A DNA stretch of 64,000 nucleotides from Athripsodes cinereus (taxonomy: Eukaryota > Arthropoda > Insecta > Trichoptera > Leptoceridae): the NCBI GenBank assembly GCA_947579605.1, contig OX388311.1, forward strand, positions 31,126,951 to 31,190,950, read 5' to 3'. Positions 1-10,877 of the stretch are shown here, piece by piece. The notes under the pieces were generated by a model, which ran no database searches, was not told the DNA's origin, and saw only the letters and a program-made list of their open reading frames with translations. The position numbers and the translations under genes are program-made. The number at the start of each line of letters is the position of its first letter. The first letter of the stretch is position 1.

Positions 1-258
1 GAATGTGAAAAAAAACCAGTAAATTTATGTACAAACAAACAAAAAAATCAACATTATGGAATATATAATGTTGTACACACTACTTTTGCACAAAGACATT
101 ACATTCACTTAGCACCACGAATATACAATAAAATAATCCCAGACATACTTGACTTACTATTACCAAATAACAATAACCTAAATAAATTACTCACGAGGTG
201 GTTGATGGACAGGAGCAGAGAGTTGTGTGAGAATGATCTTATCCATATTACAAAATAA
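1..258 (+). CDS. C-terminal end of a non-LTR retrotransposon reverse transcriptase (partial)
   Basis: Reading frame 1 is open from the left edge to a TAA at 256-258 (85 codons, no start inside the window). The peptide contains HYGIYNVVHTTFAQRHYIH followed by LAPRIYNKIIPDIL. This matches the usual C-terminal tail after the RT domain of jockey/CR1-type elements: a stretch of the form 'apRiyN.lP..i', then a short helix before the stop. No catalytic RT motif is present because the rest lies outside the window. The frame is intact, so the copy may be young, but the clade cannot be set from so short a piece. The 3' UTR follows directly. Confidence 0.6.
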   Translation, partial: ECEKKPVNLCTNKQKNQHYGIYNVVHTTFAQRHYIHLAPRIYNKIIPDILDLLLPNNNNLNKLLTRWLMDRSRELCENDLIHITK

Positions 259-446
259 AGCCTTAATGTAATGAGCGAGTATGTGTAGTCATATTATGTG
301 TAGTCATATTATGTGTAGTCATACTTTTGTCATATAATACGGTGACAGAACTGTACGTTGTTTTTTCCGAGACCGCCTTGGCCAAAAGCTGTTATGGTCT
401 CAGTGCAGGGTGATGTTTTATAATAATAATAATAATAATAATTATA
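259..446 (+). repeat. 3' UTR of the preceding retrotransposon with 15-bp triplet repeat and (AAT)n tail
   Basis: Three head-to-tail copies of the 15-mer ATGTGTAGTCATATT lie at 281-325, the last slightly diverged. The segment then runs through GCAGGGTGATG and ends in a TAA/AAT microsatellite at about 420-441. A simple-repeat tail directly downstream of an RT stop codon is what a non-LTR 3' end looks like. I infer the element ends near 441. Confidence 0.45.
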
Positions 447-577
447 ATTTGTGTTGTTTATTCTTAATTATTAAATTATCTTATTTTTTATACTTTAAAT
501 TCTTTATTATGTTATTTTGTTTTATTATTCTTTTGATTATTTTATAGTTATTGTGTTGTAAAATGTAAAAAAAATTT

Positions 578-710
578 AGTATTGCCCCAGAACAGATTTC
601 GATCTAGTGGGGCATTATATTCCAATATGATTTTTACTGTTATTTAAGAATGTAAAATTTTGGAAATAAATAAATAAATAAATAAAATAAATAAATATTG
701 CCCCACTAGA
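578..710. repeat. Short A-rich-tailed retro-fragment flanked by ATTGCCCCA
   Basis: ATTGCCCCA occurs at 581-589 and again at 697-705, enclosing a segment that ends in an (AAAT)n run at about 664-696. An inverted copy (CTAGTGGGGCA, starting near 605) also lies inside. The direct copies could be a 9-bp target duplication around a very short 3' retro-fragment, or simply reflect the inverted motif. Confidence 0.3.
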
Positions 711-3396
711 CTAATTGTGCCATGCTGTTGTACAGAAATGTGCTGTTTTCACAGTTTCTATGATCTAAGATCGATGAAAATTTGCATGTGAATACCTCAT
801 TTGTCTTAAGAAATAATCTGTCTCAGACCAGCAGGGCTACTCTTGACAAAATCTAAATCACACCTCGTCCTTCAAATAAATATATCCTCTTTGTCATCCA
901 TTAGCTCAAAATGCCCAAACTATCGCAATTTATTTGTATGCATTTTATGTACAACCACATATATGTATTCATTTCCATAATTTTACTTTAAAGAAAAATC
1001 TAAAAATATGTAAAACCAGAGAAACATGCTTTATCTTTTCATAGCTATGATATTTCATGTATTTTACCGCTAATTTAATTTAAAATATTAAAATAACAAT
1101 ATACTTATGTACTTTAAATTTGTACTTCAATTCAATAGCTTTTCAGTCCTTTTTTCGGGAGCACAGGGCAGAAACTAGCCTTCTCCATTCAGAGCATTTT
1201 TGCGCCAATTGAGCCACCTTTTAACACAAAAATATTTCCTCAATGCGATACTTTAAAAAAAATATGTCTTATATTTTTAATATCTTTCAAAAAAAAATAT
1301 TATTTCAAAGAAGCACGAAAAAGCTGTCAGCTATATCGATTTATATATAAGAATAGATGAATTTATATCTCAGCTACCAAACACACAAACTATGCGCCAC
1401 AAATATGTAATATGAAATAGGTATTATTATAAATAGTTAACATTCCGAGTATCTTGACATCTGTGTCGCTGAGTTTAAGAATCCGCAATAACGCATTTTT
1501 ACGAAAATTGAGTTATATAATATATCGTTCGATTCGAATTGAATATTCTATTACATTAGAAAATTGTTTTTTTCAAAACACTCACCATCTGCACAATTTT
1601 TTTTTATTTAAACCGACCTTTTTATGTGTCGTTTGATATCTTCTATATCTTAAATGACCAATAGGAGCTATTTTTAAATATACAAAATGAACAGTTTATT
1701 TTTATTCAATAGCGAAATTTATTTTCAAATTGACTGTTGTAACAATTTTATGATTAAAAAACTTGTTTGATTTCAGGAATAGACTTTCATGCTTGTATGA
1801 TAGTTTTTATCGAATTTCTCCGAATCACAAAAATGTGTTTTAGCGGATTTCGAAACTCATCGACACGTATCAATCTTTTTACTCAACACATTCACAATCA
1901 TCACAAAAAGAAAATGGACACGCTGTATATATTGCGAAACAAAGCTTTTATATCGGAATTCATAAGAAAGCCATTGTATGTAATAAAATTATTTGAAGAA
2001 TATATTATCATTTAGTAAACTTTATTGATCTCTCTTAACGTTAATAAGTTATGCGGTTATCTAAATTTTATTTGAAACAGGGACAGACTGATGCGAACAT
2101 TAATTAAATTGTTAAAAGCTTATAATATTTAATATATCAGCAAATGCGCATAGCAGAAGCTTGGAAAAATTCTCCTATGTTTACTATGTATTACGTACAT
2201 AGTTAATATTCATTTGAAATAGATTATTGGCTAGCGCAATCGTGTTGTTAGCGAGAAGTTGTAGGTTCAGCTCGTTTTCGTACCTAATTATTTTCGTAAG
2301 CCTCTTCAAAGCTGAGGATTTTATTTAGGTTTTTTCTTTGATGAAGAAATTCACTGTATACATTACTGTAACTTGATTTACATTTTCTTCAGTTTATTTT
2401 ATATATGTATTATATTTTAATAAAATGTAATATTAACGTAGATTATATAATATAGATTAGTTTGTTCCATTCTTTGGTTTTAAGTAACTCTTGCATTGGA
2501 GATGCCGCAAGGCGAAAGGGTTCGCCAATTAAGATTTGTATTTAATCATTGGTAATTGATTAAATACTTAATTTTACGTGAAAATTAACAGTGTTTTTTG
2601 AAAGATTTAAAAAAAAAATGTATTAAAATGAATTTTCACAACGTTAACGCACCAACCGTAAATTAAATTCATTTTATTTAATATTATTATATTTTTCGCT
2701 TAACATTGTTTACAATATTTCAAATCAATACAAAGTATCGTAAAAAAAAATATCAGTTATACAATTCAATACACGGAGGAAATTTACTTGGATTTACTTT
2801 TTTTTAAATTCAGTGATGAGATATGGCAGTTGATCTTCCGGCTACCCCACGTGTGGGAAATACCGTGATGGTATGTATTAATGAGCGAACATATTCTTCC
2901 TCTCCGTAGAGTAAATAAAATTGTGTCAGGAAATCACCTATCAATATTAAATATATTAAATTTATGTGAGATAAATTTAATTTTAAAAAGTGTTTGCCCA
3001 GTCCGTGTTATCTAATTAGTTAATGACGCATAACCCATGTTGACCCCATCGCGATCCTAAGAGAAGTTATAACATCTAAATTTGCATATAATTATCATTA
3101 TTATCATCATATATATATAGGTACATTGAGGTTACATTACAATACATAAAAGATCGCATTTTTTATACACCAAAGTAAAAAAATATAATAATCATGATAA
3201 GTATTTCAAATCGTTCGTTTATAAATATATGTGTATATATATTTAATTTTTTTGGCATATCAAGAGACTTTTTACAAATATAGTACCAATGTATATGTGT
3301 TTAGTGCATTGTATATGTGTATATCATATTTTTGTATTATATTTTTCATAGTTTTAATTTTAATGCATGCTTTCGCCTTGTGGTATATTTTGCATC
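711..3396. other. AT-rich intergenic DNA without a recognisable gene
   Basis: I see no coding region with family resemblance. The longest open frames (60-82 codons near 1454-2015) are low-complexity and have no splice or codon support. 2806-2869 carries a degenerate minus-strand end of repeat B (GGCTACCCCACGTGTGGG, then CCGTGATGGTATG). 2238-2285 has a weak tRNA-like look (TAGCGCAATCG, GGTTCAGCTC) but no second arm pairs well. Confidence 0.5.
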
Positions 3397-3400
3397 TTAA

Positions 3401-4103
3401 GGGGCCCCTTTAGCAAAAACGATAAAACATTCAATTTTCAACAAGTTTGGTACACAAACTCTCAAAACTTGTTGACCCTACGAACATTTTGATTTGATAA
3501 AATATGAAAACAAATAATAATTACCAATATCAAATTTTAACTTTAAAAAAAAAACTCGATTTTAGCTTCATAGTATTCGTTTATAAAAAAGCATATTTCT
3601 AAAAATCGAATTCGGGGGTGATTTTGGTACATAAATGCACGAGAATCCTACAAATTTTCATATATTTATTTTAATATTGAGAATATTTAGATTAAAAATC
3701 TATTTTTTTGTTTTTTTTTCATGGATATTGACCGACTTAAAAATATTTTGTTTGATAAAATTTCTCATATTTTGAAACCAAAAATCACCATATGAACTCA
3801 TTTTTTTATACACTAAATAAAGTTTGCTAAAAACTATAGTATTTATATGCTTGATAGGATGAATAAAAAATATATATATTTTACAAATAATTTGTATTTT
3901 GATATAACAAAGAGTACCTACCTAAATAAAACTCGTCAGTCTGCGATTTATTTATTTTTTAGTAAAAAACTAATATTGGTAATAAATATTTGATTTTTTA
4001 TTTTATCGAATCAATATGTTCGCAAGGGTCAACAAGTTTTGGCAGTTTTTCTATCAAATTTGTTGAAAATAGAATATTTTACCGTTTTTGCTAAACGGGG
4101 CCC
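3401..4103. mobile_element. 703-bp non-autonomous DNA transposon with long TIRs and TTAA target site (piggyBac-like MITE)
   Basis: The left end reads TTAA-GGGGCCCCTTTAGC at 3397 onward. The right end, reverse-complemented from 4107, reads TTAA-GGGCCCCGTTTAGC. The inverted repeats continue inward for roughly 135 bp at about 80% identity, sharing CAAAACTTGTTGACCCT and a GATAAAAT stretch. TTAA lies exactly outside each terminus (3397-3400 and 4104-4107), the duplication expected of piggyBac-type insertion. There is no transposase frame inside, so the element is non-autonomous. The superfamily call rests on the TTAA only; the terminal GGGGCCC differs from the classic CCC start. Confidence 0.7.
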
Positions 4104-4289
4104 TTAAATTTGTCAGATTATTGATAGTTTTTTTTAGAGATTTTCTTATTGTATTTGTTTATTGTATGTTTGTTATGTGGCCACAACACAGCCATGAGGC
4201 TAGTGTGGCTAATCTATAAATAGTGTTTTTATATATACCTACTTGTGTAAATAAAAAAATATACTTGTGAAAATATGTTTAAATAAAAA

Positions 4290-4385
4290 TATCGTCGCGT
4301 TAGTACCCATAATACAAGATTCATCTTAGTTTGGGACTAGCTCGATCTGTGTAAATTGTCTATGTATGTAATGTTAATAATTATT
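4290..4385 (+). mobile_element. 3' part of SINE-2 (tRNA-derived SINE)
   Basis: This segment holds CGTCGCGTTAGTACCC, ACAAGATTCATC and GGGACTAGCTCGATCTGTG in the same order as the tail of the more complete SINE-2 copy at 51905-52700. The tRNA-like head is missing, so the copy is 5'-truncated. A weaker piece of the same family (TATGTGTTTAGTGCATTGTA) is at about 3290-3330. Confidence 0.6.
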
Positions 4386-4479
4386 TTGTTACATTAGTCC
4401 ACGAACTTTTAGAATATTTCATTAACAAATTTGGAAACTACACACATCTAGAAATGAAAAATAAAAGATACATACACGC

Positions 4480-4650
4480 AAGCCGCCCTCTCCGCGCCAA
4501 CAAAAAAATTAAGTCATTCGGGATATTGCTGAATTTAAGTTGTTAAAAGTCTTTATTTTTTTTGAACACTGCCTTTTACAGGACACTCGAAAACTTACGG
4601 GAAAGAGGGGGAAACCAATTCTTTGTCGAGTGCTCCATGGAATACAGTCA
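4480..4650 (-). mobile_element. Repeat B (RTE-tailed SINE), partial copy
   Basis: On the plus strand this shows CTCTCCGCGCCAACAAAAAA, GCTGAATTTAAGTTG, CTTTTACAGGACACTCGAAA, ACTTACGGGAAAGAG and GTGCTCCATGGAATA, the landmarks of repeat B in reverse. The family's 3' end (the part shared with RTE) is absent here. Strand is given so that the RTE-like end is 3'. Confidence 0.65.
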
Positions 4651-5489
4651 TCTTAGACACACTTATAAATAGTCATACTAAAATAAAATGTTTATAAGTT
4701 TATACTAGTAATACAAGCAAAATTTATGTTATAAATTAATTTTTATTTTATTGTAGATAAATACCCGGCAATAAGCCTATTTTTACAAGTTCACATAAAT
4801 TTGAAAAATATATACACAAACAATTATAACATAAAAATGGGTAAAATAATTCATAGCGTCACAAGATCAAACAGTAATCAGAGAATAATAATATACTTAT
4901 TAAGAATAAAATAATTTTTAAACATAATTATAAATCCACAATATTTAAACGATTACATTACGAATATTAAATATTAATAAATAAACGGTAAATATAATAT
5001 AATTATAAAATGAACAACAATAAATTTAGTACCATAGGTGACTTTATATTAGTTTAATAATAGTTACTAATAAACTGTTAATCATGGGTAGAGAACATAG
5101 TTTATAATGATCTATTAAAGTAGGGACCGTTAGTTATTTATAGTTGTTTTATTTGTGGATATGATACGAGTGGAATTGATTATATCTATTAACAACTAAA
5201 TCAATATTTTCGACAATTTCGACTTGTTGAGTTGCGAAACTGGACATTCATTATGTAGACCATGCCTTTGCGTAGCTGATGGACCATTGTTGTGAAAAAA
5301 ATGGCTTGACTCTGGAAAATGCAGAGATATTAAAAGCAAGCTTGAAAGCCCTATTTTCCAGGAAGTATTCTAATCCTTACATAGGCCCTTGTGGTGCTTT
5401 TTCACAAACTGGCGAATTTTTAGAACAATTCGTTTACGTTGTTGTTATTTTAATAATTATAAACGTGGGATTTTAAAAATAAGTGAAGG
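4651..5489. other. AT-rich spacer; one unassigned short frame
   Basis: This is mostly low-complexity A/T. A 65-codon frame at 5279-5476 begins MDHCCEKNGL and contains KYSNPYIGPCGAF, which looks less random than its surroundings. I recognise no family, and neither end has a clear splice signal, so I do not call it a gene. Confidence 0.4.
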
Positions 5490-5705
5490 CAATTTACATT
5501 TTGAGAATATTACCCAACAGACACCTCATCCGCACAACCAACAGACTGTGCAAACTCCCTTTTGTATGAAACAGGAATGGTGTCCCGATGCTTACGAATC
5601 GGCTTAGGCTGGTTTAAGTGCACTTTACCCATGGTACGTTCACCAATCCCACCAATTTCTGTTTCAAACTGTCATGTTCGAAATCTGTTGAATTAAGTGT
5701 CAACT
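5490..5705 (-). mobile_element. Repeat D copy (related to repeat C)
   Basis: Read on the minus strand, it contains GGTGAACGTACCATGGGTAA, CCAGCCTAAGCCGATTCGTA and GCATCGGGACACC. The same order is found in the fragments at 56690-57135 and 59190-59330. The 46.5 and 61.9 kb repeat C copies carry a diverged version (CCAATTCGTAAGCGTTGGGA). About 45 codons are open in this copy, but the other copies break the frame, so I treat it as a repeat of unknown class. Confidence 0.6.
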
Positions 5706-5843
5706 AACAGCAACCATATTTGTGATTGTGTTCGAGGTTGTTGACAATCTATCGTTGATTGTCAACCCGAAACACTAAATGGCGCCAGAGAACAATTGTG
5801 TTCTCCTATTTACAGCCTTGCTTTGACCAGTGGTTTTTAAATG

Positions 5844-5969
5844 TTAAACGAAGTTTTCGCATTTAGCTGGATTTTCACACCTGCGAGAGTGAAGATATTT
5901 GAAGATTAATATTAATATCTTCACTCTCGCAGGTGTGAAAATCCAGCTAAATGCGAAAACTTCGTTTAA
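5844..5969. repeat. Perfect 56-bp inverted repeat with 14-nt loop
   Basis: Positions 5844-5899 are exactly the reverse complement of 5914-5969, separated by 14 nt (5900-5913). The arms include AAGTTTTCGCATTTAGCTGG and CACACCTGCGAGAGTG. A transcript from either strand would fold into a 56-bp stem. The absence of mismatches implies recent formation or gene conversion. It could be a small foldback transposon, a replication-associated snap-back duplication, or a small-RNA precursor. Confidence 0.9.
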
Positions 5970-6565
5970 AATTTTCATTTTGTGTTTCTATTTTGTTATG
6001 AAAATAATTATCGCAATCTTTATTGATATTATTTAAGAACAATTTTTTGCAAATTAACCAGAACAGTTTATACACATACCAATAATTTTATAATAAAGGC
6101 CAAAGTCATAATGCTAGTGTATACACATATCACCGTCATAAGATATAATATATAATGACATAGGTACTTTTTGGAATAGGGCTTCCAAATGGTAAGACAA
6201 AGATAAAACTATGTATGAAGATATACCAAATTGGAAGTGACCCTCAGCAATATGCCAAAATGGTTAGCGATTCTACCTATCCTGAATTTATTCAATAATA
6301 AAATAAAATAAATAAAATAATCTTTATTGTGGAATATACAAAGTAACACAAATGGCGGGTTTATTGCCTTTAGGCAATTTCTACCAACCAACCAAATGTG
6401 AGAGAGATACGAGATACATTAATATTGATGTACATAGTAAAGTACATAAAAGAAAAGATATAATAAAAAATAAATAAAATATATATAGGTACATACAACA
6501 TAAGTAGGTATAAGTACTAAAAACAAAAAGCATAATAAAATAATATAAATAGTATAGACACAATC

Positions 6566-6695
6566 ATAAATATACATACATATATATACACACACATACA
6601 TACATACACACATATACACATACATACATACACACACACATATACACATACATACACATACATACACACACATACATACATACACACATAGATAT
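6566..6695. repeat. CA/CATA microsatellite in the 3' UTR of the CR1-like element
   Basis: On the plus strand this is a run of ATAC/CACA units (TACATACATACACACA style), followed by GGGTGAGGGGAGGGAGGGG just before the ORF2 stop. It lies between the stop and the conserved 3' tail, so it expanded inside the element. Confidence 0.85.
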
Positions 6696-6731
6696 ATATA
6701 AGGGTGAGGGGAGGGAGGGGAAGGGATATGG

Positions 6732-9731
6732 TTAAGTTGAGTTATTGAGAGAGAGATAGTGATGTTTCAGTCTGCTTTTGAATATAGAAATAGTAGGAGC
6801 AAGTCTGATCAATAAGGGTAAATCATTCCATAACCGAGCTGCATGTATAGTGAATGAAGATGTAAAGAAGGATGATCTGTGAGTGGGAATGGTCAACGTA
6901 CCAAGTGCACCAGAACGAAGAGGCAAACCATGAGATGCTAAAGGTGCAAAACGAGATTTTAGGTAGTTCGGAGTAGTTGGATTGTGGAGAACATTAAAGA
7001 GAAGACAAAGAATATGCAGATTTCGACGCTGTGACATTTTTAACCATTTGAGCTCGTTGCGATAGTGGGAGATGTGATCAAATTTACGAAGCCCGTAAAT
7101 AAAACGAATGCATATGTTTTGTAAGCGCTCAAGTTTCATTTGTTGTTCGTTAGTAATGTCCAGGTAGGCTACATCCGCATATTCCAGTAGAGGGAGAAGT
7201 AGAGTTTGGGACAGAAGAATTTTAGTCTCTAAAGGAAAAAAGTTTTGGTGACGTTTAAGAGAATGGAGACTAAAGAAAAACTTACGACTAACCTCTCCAA
7301 TCTGGGGCTGCCAGGATAAATTTTGGTTGAGAAATAAACCTAGGTTCTTGACCTTTTTGGAAAGAGGAATTTCAGAATTATTAAGGTATAGTTTGGGTAA
7401 TAACTCCGATCGAATTTTAGATAAGAGGCGGGAACTACCAATAAGAATAGCTTGAGATTTAGAAGGGTTGAGTAATAGACCATTCTGCTGTGCCCAGTGA
7501 GAAATGCGGTCCAATTCACCATTTACGTGACTAAATGCAAGCTGAGCTTGATCCAACTCGAAATGTGAATAGATTTGTAAGTCATCTGCGTACAGATGAT
7601 GGTCAATATCTATATGTTCGACAATTGAGTTGATATAGAGCGAAAATAAGAGAGGTGATAGGATTCCGCCTTGAGGAACTCCTGCCGTCAGTGGTAACCA
7701 ATCTGATGTTTGATTATCATTCATTTTAATTGATTGAGTCCTATCTCTTAAGTAAGAATCAAACCAGCGAATTGTGCTGTCGGAGAGATTGTAATATTTT
7801 AATTTTGCGAGAAGTATGTCAAAGTCGACAGAGTTAAAGGCGCTGCTGAAATCAAGTAGTAAGAGAAGGGTGAGTTTTCTTTCTTCCATAGCACCTCGTA
7901 TATCGTCAGTCACTTTGACAAGGGCAGTAGTGGTGCTGTGCCCACTACGGAAACCAGATTGAAAGGGAGAGAGTATGTTATGAGAAGTGAGATGGTGGAC
8001 AAGTTGTTCATGAACAACCTTCTCCATGACTTTTGAAAAAATGGGAAGAATTGAGATAGGACGGTAGTCTCCTTCCGTTATAGGATTAGATTTTTTGGGG
8101 AGAGGTATGACGTGAGCTTTCTTCCAAATGGAAGGAAAAGTACCGGAATCTAGAGAGAAATTTACAATGTGAGTTAGTATTGGCAATATAGGATCAATGA
8201 GAAATTTAACGAATATTACGCTCACGCCATCAGCTCCAATCGACTTGGATTGGATTGAATTGACAAGCTTACGGATGGTATCATTAGATACATGAGAGAA
8301 ATGAAATATGGGTTTACCAAAATCAGGCAGGTTTTGAATATATGAGAGAGTGGAGTTTTTTATAGATTGGCTGAAATTGCAAGGTGGGGTAGCAAAATGG
8401 CTATTTAAAATATTGGAGTCAATGCTGATTTTATTTTCTACCGAATCATTGCGATTCACTCCCATAGCACCCAGGCCTCGCCATATATCGGATGGAGTCC
8501 GATTAACGAAAATTTGCTTGAAGTGAGCACGCTTGGCATTTCTACACAATTGGTTGCAGCGGTTACGGAGGATACGATAAGAATCCCAATTCGAGGGAGT
8601 ACCAGATTTGGTAAATTTTACCTTAGCCCTGTCACGTCTCCCCATCAGGCACCTGATCTCGGTCGAAAGCCATGGAGCTGGAGGACGCTTGATACGCACT
8701 GATTTCAGAGGTGCATGTTTGTCATTTAACCATTGAAGAGAATTGTTAAGTATCTCAACCTTTTCATCAACAGAATTTGAACAATATAACCTGTTCCAAT
8801 TTATATTGTTAAAGTCAGATAGTAAACTGTCGATGTCGAGGCCACGATAACTTCTCAACAGCACCATTTTTGGCTTTGGCCTTGGACATTTGACCCGATA
8901 CCTGACAAATATGAGATCGTGATTAGAGAAAGCAGGTGCCGGGAACTGTCCATGGAGTGAAATTTTTTGGGTCTCAGATGTCAGAATGAGATCAATTAAT
9001 GATGATGAGTCTTTAGTGTGATGTGTAGGTGAAAGTGGGAGGATATTTATGTTCAGTGAGTAAGTCAAATTTTTGAGATGGGAGGTACGGTAGTCATCCA
9101 GGAGTAAAGAGGTATTTAGATCACCCATGATAATGACATCATTGAAAAGGGGTAATAGACTTACAAGGACAGTTTCCAGTTTGTTAAAATAATTAATACA
9201 GGGTGGGCAGTATATTACCCCGAGTAGTATGGATGTTTCGTGAATGTGAATTTTTATGAAGATGTACTCGGGTTCAGCTGCGTAATTAGATGGAGATTGT
9301 TCAATAACAGAGTAGGAAATGTCATCACGCAGGTATATACATACACCACCGGCTCCCTTACCCGTTCTGTCATTACGAATTAGTTGATATCCTGGGAGAG
9401 AAAATTGGGAAGAGGGTAAAGATGGCTTTAACCAGGACTCACTCACCATCAGGGCATGAAAATTAACATCTGAGAAATTAGCTAGTAGGTCATCATGGTG
9501 AGCTGGTAGACTTTGAGAATTTATGTGACAAATATGAAGATCTTTAGATTTTAAAGGAAATACAGAGATAAGACTATCATGTAAAGGTTGACAGTTCCCA
9601 GAAGAATCAGATGTATCAGACTCGCAAGAAGAAAGAGCTGAGTAGAAAGAATCATCACTATGACTGAAATTATAAGGGGAAGGGGGGCTATCAGGAATGG
9701 ATAAATATGAATCGTCGGGAGATGAATACAT
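6732..9731 (-). CDS. ORF2: apurinic-like endonuclease plus reverse transcriptase (CR1/L2-like retrotransposon)
   Basis: This protein nicks target DNA and reverse-transcribes the element's RNA at the nick. The frame runs uninterrupted for 999 residues. A Ser/Asp-rich N-terminus (1-60) is followed by an exonuclease/endonuclease/phosphatase domain (about 65-285) with the expected residues N71 (NSQS), E98 (SESW), D204 and N206 (GDLN), D247 (IDLIL) and H271 (SNHD). The RT domain (about 480-760) has GDYRPISILP, QSGFRSGHST, the first aspartate in LLDFSSAF (D627), GVPQGG and YADD (714-717). The C-terminal tail contains RLQNICIRFIYG and ARLWNDLPLLIR. The length matches CR1/L2-group ORF2 (about 900-1000 residues). 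There is no RNase H, as usual for this group. All catalytic residues are intact, so the copy could be young; activity is inference. The first ATG lies after an A/T-rich leader, so the true start could be further upstream or internal. Confidence 0.92.
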   Translation of the reverse strand: MYSSPDDSYLSIPDSPPSPYNFSHSDDSFYSALSSCESDTSDSSGNCQPLHDSLISVFPLKSKDLHICHINSQSLPAHHDDLLANFSDVNFHALMVSESWLKPSLPSSQFSLPGYQLIRNDRTGKGAGGVCIYLRDDISYSVIEQSPSNYAAEPEYIFIKIHIHETSILLGVIYCPPCINYFNKLETVLVSLLPLFNDVIIMGDLNTSLLLDDYRTSHLKNLTYSLNINILPLSPTHHTKDSSSLIDLILTSETQKISLHGQFPAPAFSNHDLIFVRYRVKCPRPKPKMVLLRSYRGLDIDSLLSDFNNINWNRLYCSNSVDEKVEILNNSLQWLNDKHAPLKSVRIKRPPAPWLSTEIRCLMGRRDRAKVKFTKSGTPSNWDSYRILRNRCNQLCRNAKRAHFKQIFVNRTPSDIWRGLGAMGVNRNDSVENKISIDSNILNSHFATPPCNFSQSIKNSTLSYIQNLPDFGKPIFHFSHVSNDTIRKLVNSIQSKSIGADGVSVIFVKFLIDPILPILTHIVNFSLDSGTFPSIWKKAHVIPLPKKSNPITEGDYRPISILPIFSKVMEKVVHEQLVHHLTSHNILSPFQSGFRSGHSTTTALVKVTDDIRGAMEERKLTLLLLLDFSSAFNSVDFDILLAKLKYYNLSDSTIRWFDSYLRDRTQSIKMNDNQTSDWLPLTAGVPQGGILSPLLFSLYINSIVEHIDIDHHLYADDLQIYSHFELDQAQLAFSHVNGELDRISHWAQQNGLLLNPSKSQAILIGSSRLLSKIRSELLPKLYLNNSEIPLSKKVKNLGLFLNQNLSWQPQIGEVSRKFFFSLHSLKRHQNFFPLETKILLSQTLLLPLLEYADVAYLDITNEQQMKLERLQNICIRFIYGLRKFDHISHYRNELKWLKMSQRRNLHILCLLFNVLHNPTTPNYLKSRFAPLASHGLPLRSGALGTLTIPTHRSSFFTSSFTIHAARLWNDLPLLIRLAPTISIFKSRLKHHYLSLNNST

Positions 9732-9900
9732 ATAATATAAATATATATAAAATAAAAATAAATAAATATATAAATAAGCTACTCAATATATAGATAAAAT
9801 AAAATAAAATATAGACTCAATTTACTGATAAGTAGGCAAATATGTGTACAAGTTGCACCTCACGTAGGTAAATAATTCACAAAAAAATAAAAAAAAAATA

Positions 9901-10369
9901 AAAATATGTGGAACTAAGATGGAGTGTAAATAAATAATTGTAACATTATAAAAAACCCTATGAAAAGGGTACTTATGCATTCATTGATTACCTGAGTAAA
10001 ATATCCGCAATAGAATAATTGAGACTAATGCAGTAAATACAAAAAACACATGTATCTCCATCAATTAGGAAAAAGGAACAGATAAGAGATGTTAAAAAGT
10101 AGGATTAAACATGCGTGCATGCAAATAAAATAAATAGAAAAACAATAGTGTGTAGTGTGTACAAAATTATTAAAAAAGACATAAAAATAAAATAATAACC
10201 CATCAGAATTTATTAACTTTCATACAGCATTTCGCATAATAAATAATAACCCACAGAATCTCCAAAGGAAAAACAAAAGCATTCCTGAAACAAAAATTGA
10301 TCATAACCAAAGAATGTTTCAATAACGTTTGTAATTTTACAATATATTATTATACCCCTTTACACACCA
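9901..10369. other. AT-rich spacer with no recognisable gene
   Basis: Homopolymeric A runs and scattered A/T sequence lie upstream of the CR1-like ORF2. No ORF1-like zinc-knuckle or PHD-type coding sequence is visible in any frame. Confidence 0.45.
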
Positions 10370-10520
10370 AAAACATCCACCAATACAGGACTTTTGGTGT
10401 TGCAGGACCCGTCATCTGGGACCGGCTCCCCGAAGACATTCGTAAAAACCAATAAATAACAACTTTAGGAGCAAATTGAAGACATAGTTCTTCCAGCCTA
10501 CATAGTTTCCCGTACCCTAG
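10370..10520 (+). pseudogene. Decayed C-terminus of a jockey/CR1-type reverse transcriptase
   Basis: One frame gives YRTFGVAGPVIWDRLPEDIR, the typical end of such RTs (F.V.gP..W..LP..iR). The equivalent of the following 'tfrskLKt.LF' helix is frame-disrupted. It is related to the copies at 11093-11345, 11830-12160 and 47640-47880. Confidence 0.6.
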
Positions 10521-10877
10521 AGAACGGATAATTTCTAAAAAATATAAGATTAGTACTCAGAATAATTAGTCTCTATTACTTTATTTGGTAGCTTTTTTAT
10601 TTAAAAAAAAAACATTTAAAATCGTTTCCATGCCAATGAAAAAAGATATTCAGCATAAGTGACAAACTTCATCATTGTCTTTTTCGTAATATTTAACGAT
10701 TATCTGCCTTTTATAGTACTATGGAAAATTTGAAAAAAATAGATGGATAGGTTTTCTTCGCCGGGAACTTCACGGAACAGTTAAAGTTCAAGGATGTTAA
10801 ACCTTTGAATACAATAAGTGTATATTGATTCTTATTAGTTGTATAAATAAACAAATACCTAATTAAAACATATATTC

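Larger units (their letters stand above)
6300..9900 (-). mobile_element. CR1/L2-like non-LTR retrotransposon with intact ORF2
   Basis: The element runs on the minus strand. It holds a 999-residue endonuclease/RT frame, a 3' UTR of about 370 bp containing a CA/CATA microsatellite, and a 3' end with the small palindrome TTGCCTAAAGGCAA, then AATAAACCCGCCATTTGTG and an A/T-rich tail ending near 6300. The same 3' end recurs on the plus strand at 49247-49330, which fixes the 3' boundary. The 5' limit is uncertain: 9732-9900 is A/T-rich and may be 5' UTR. No ORF1 is recognisable upstream, so the copy is probably 5'-truncated before ORF2 or belongs to a single-ORF lineage. Confidence 0.85.

Noticed and set aside
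5279..5476. 65-codon frame MDHCCEKNGL...
   Set aside because: No family recognised, no splice signals, hydrophobic end in A/T-rich DNA; not enough to call a gene.
6381..6685. Short open frames rich in Tyr/Cys/Val
   Set aside because: They lie over the CA/CATA microsatellite and 3' UTR of the CR1-like element.
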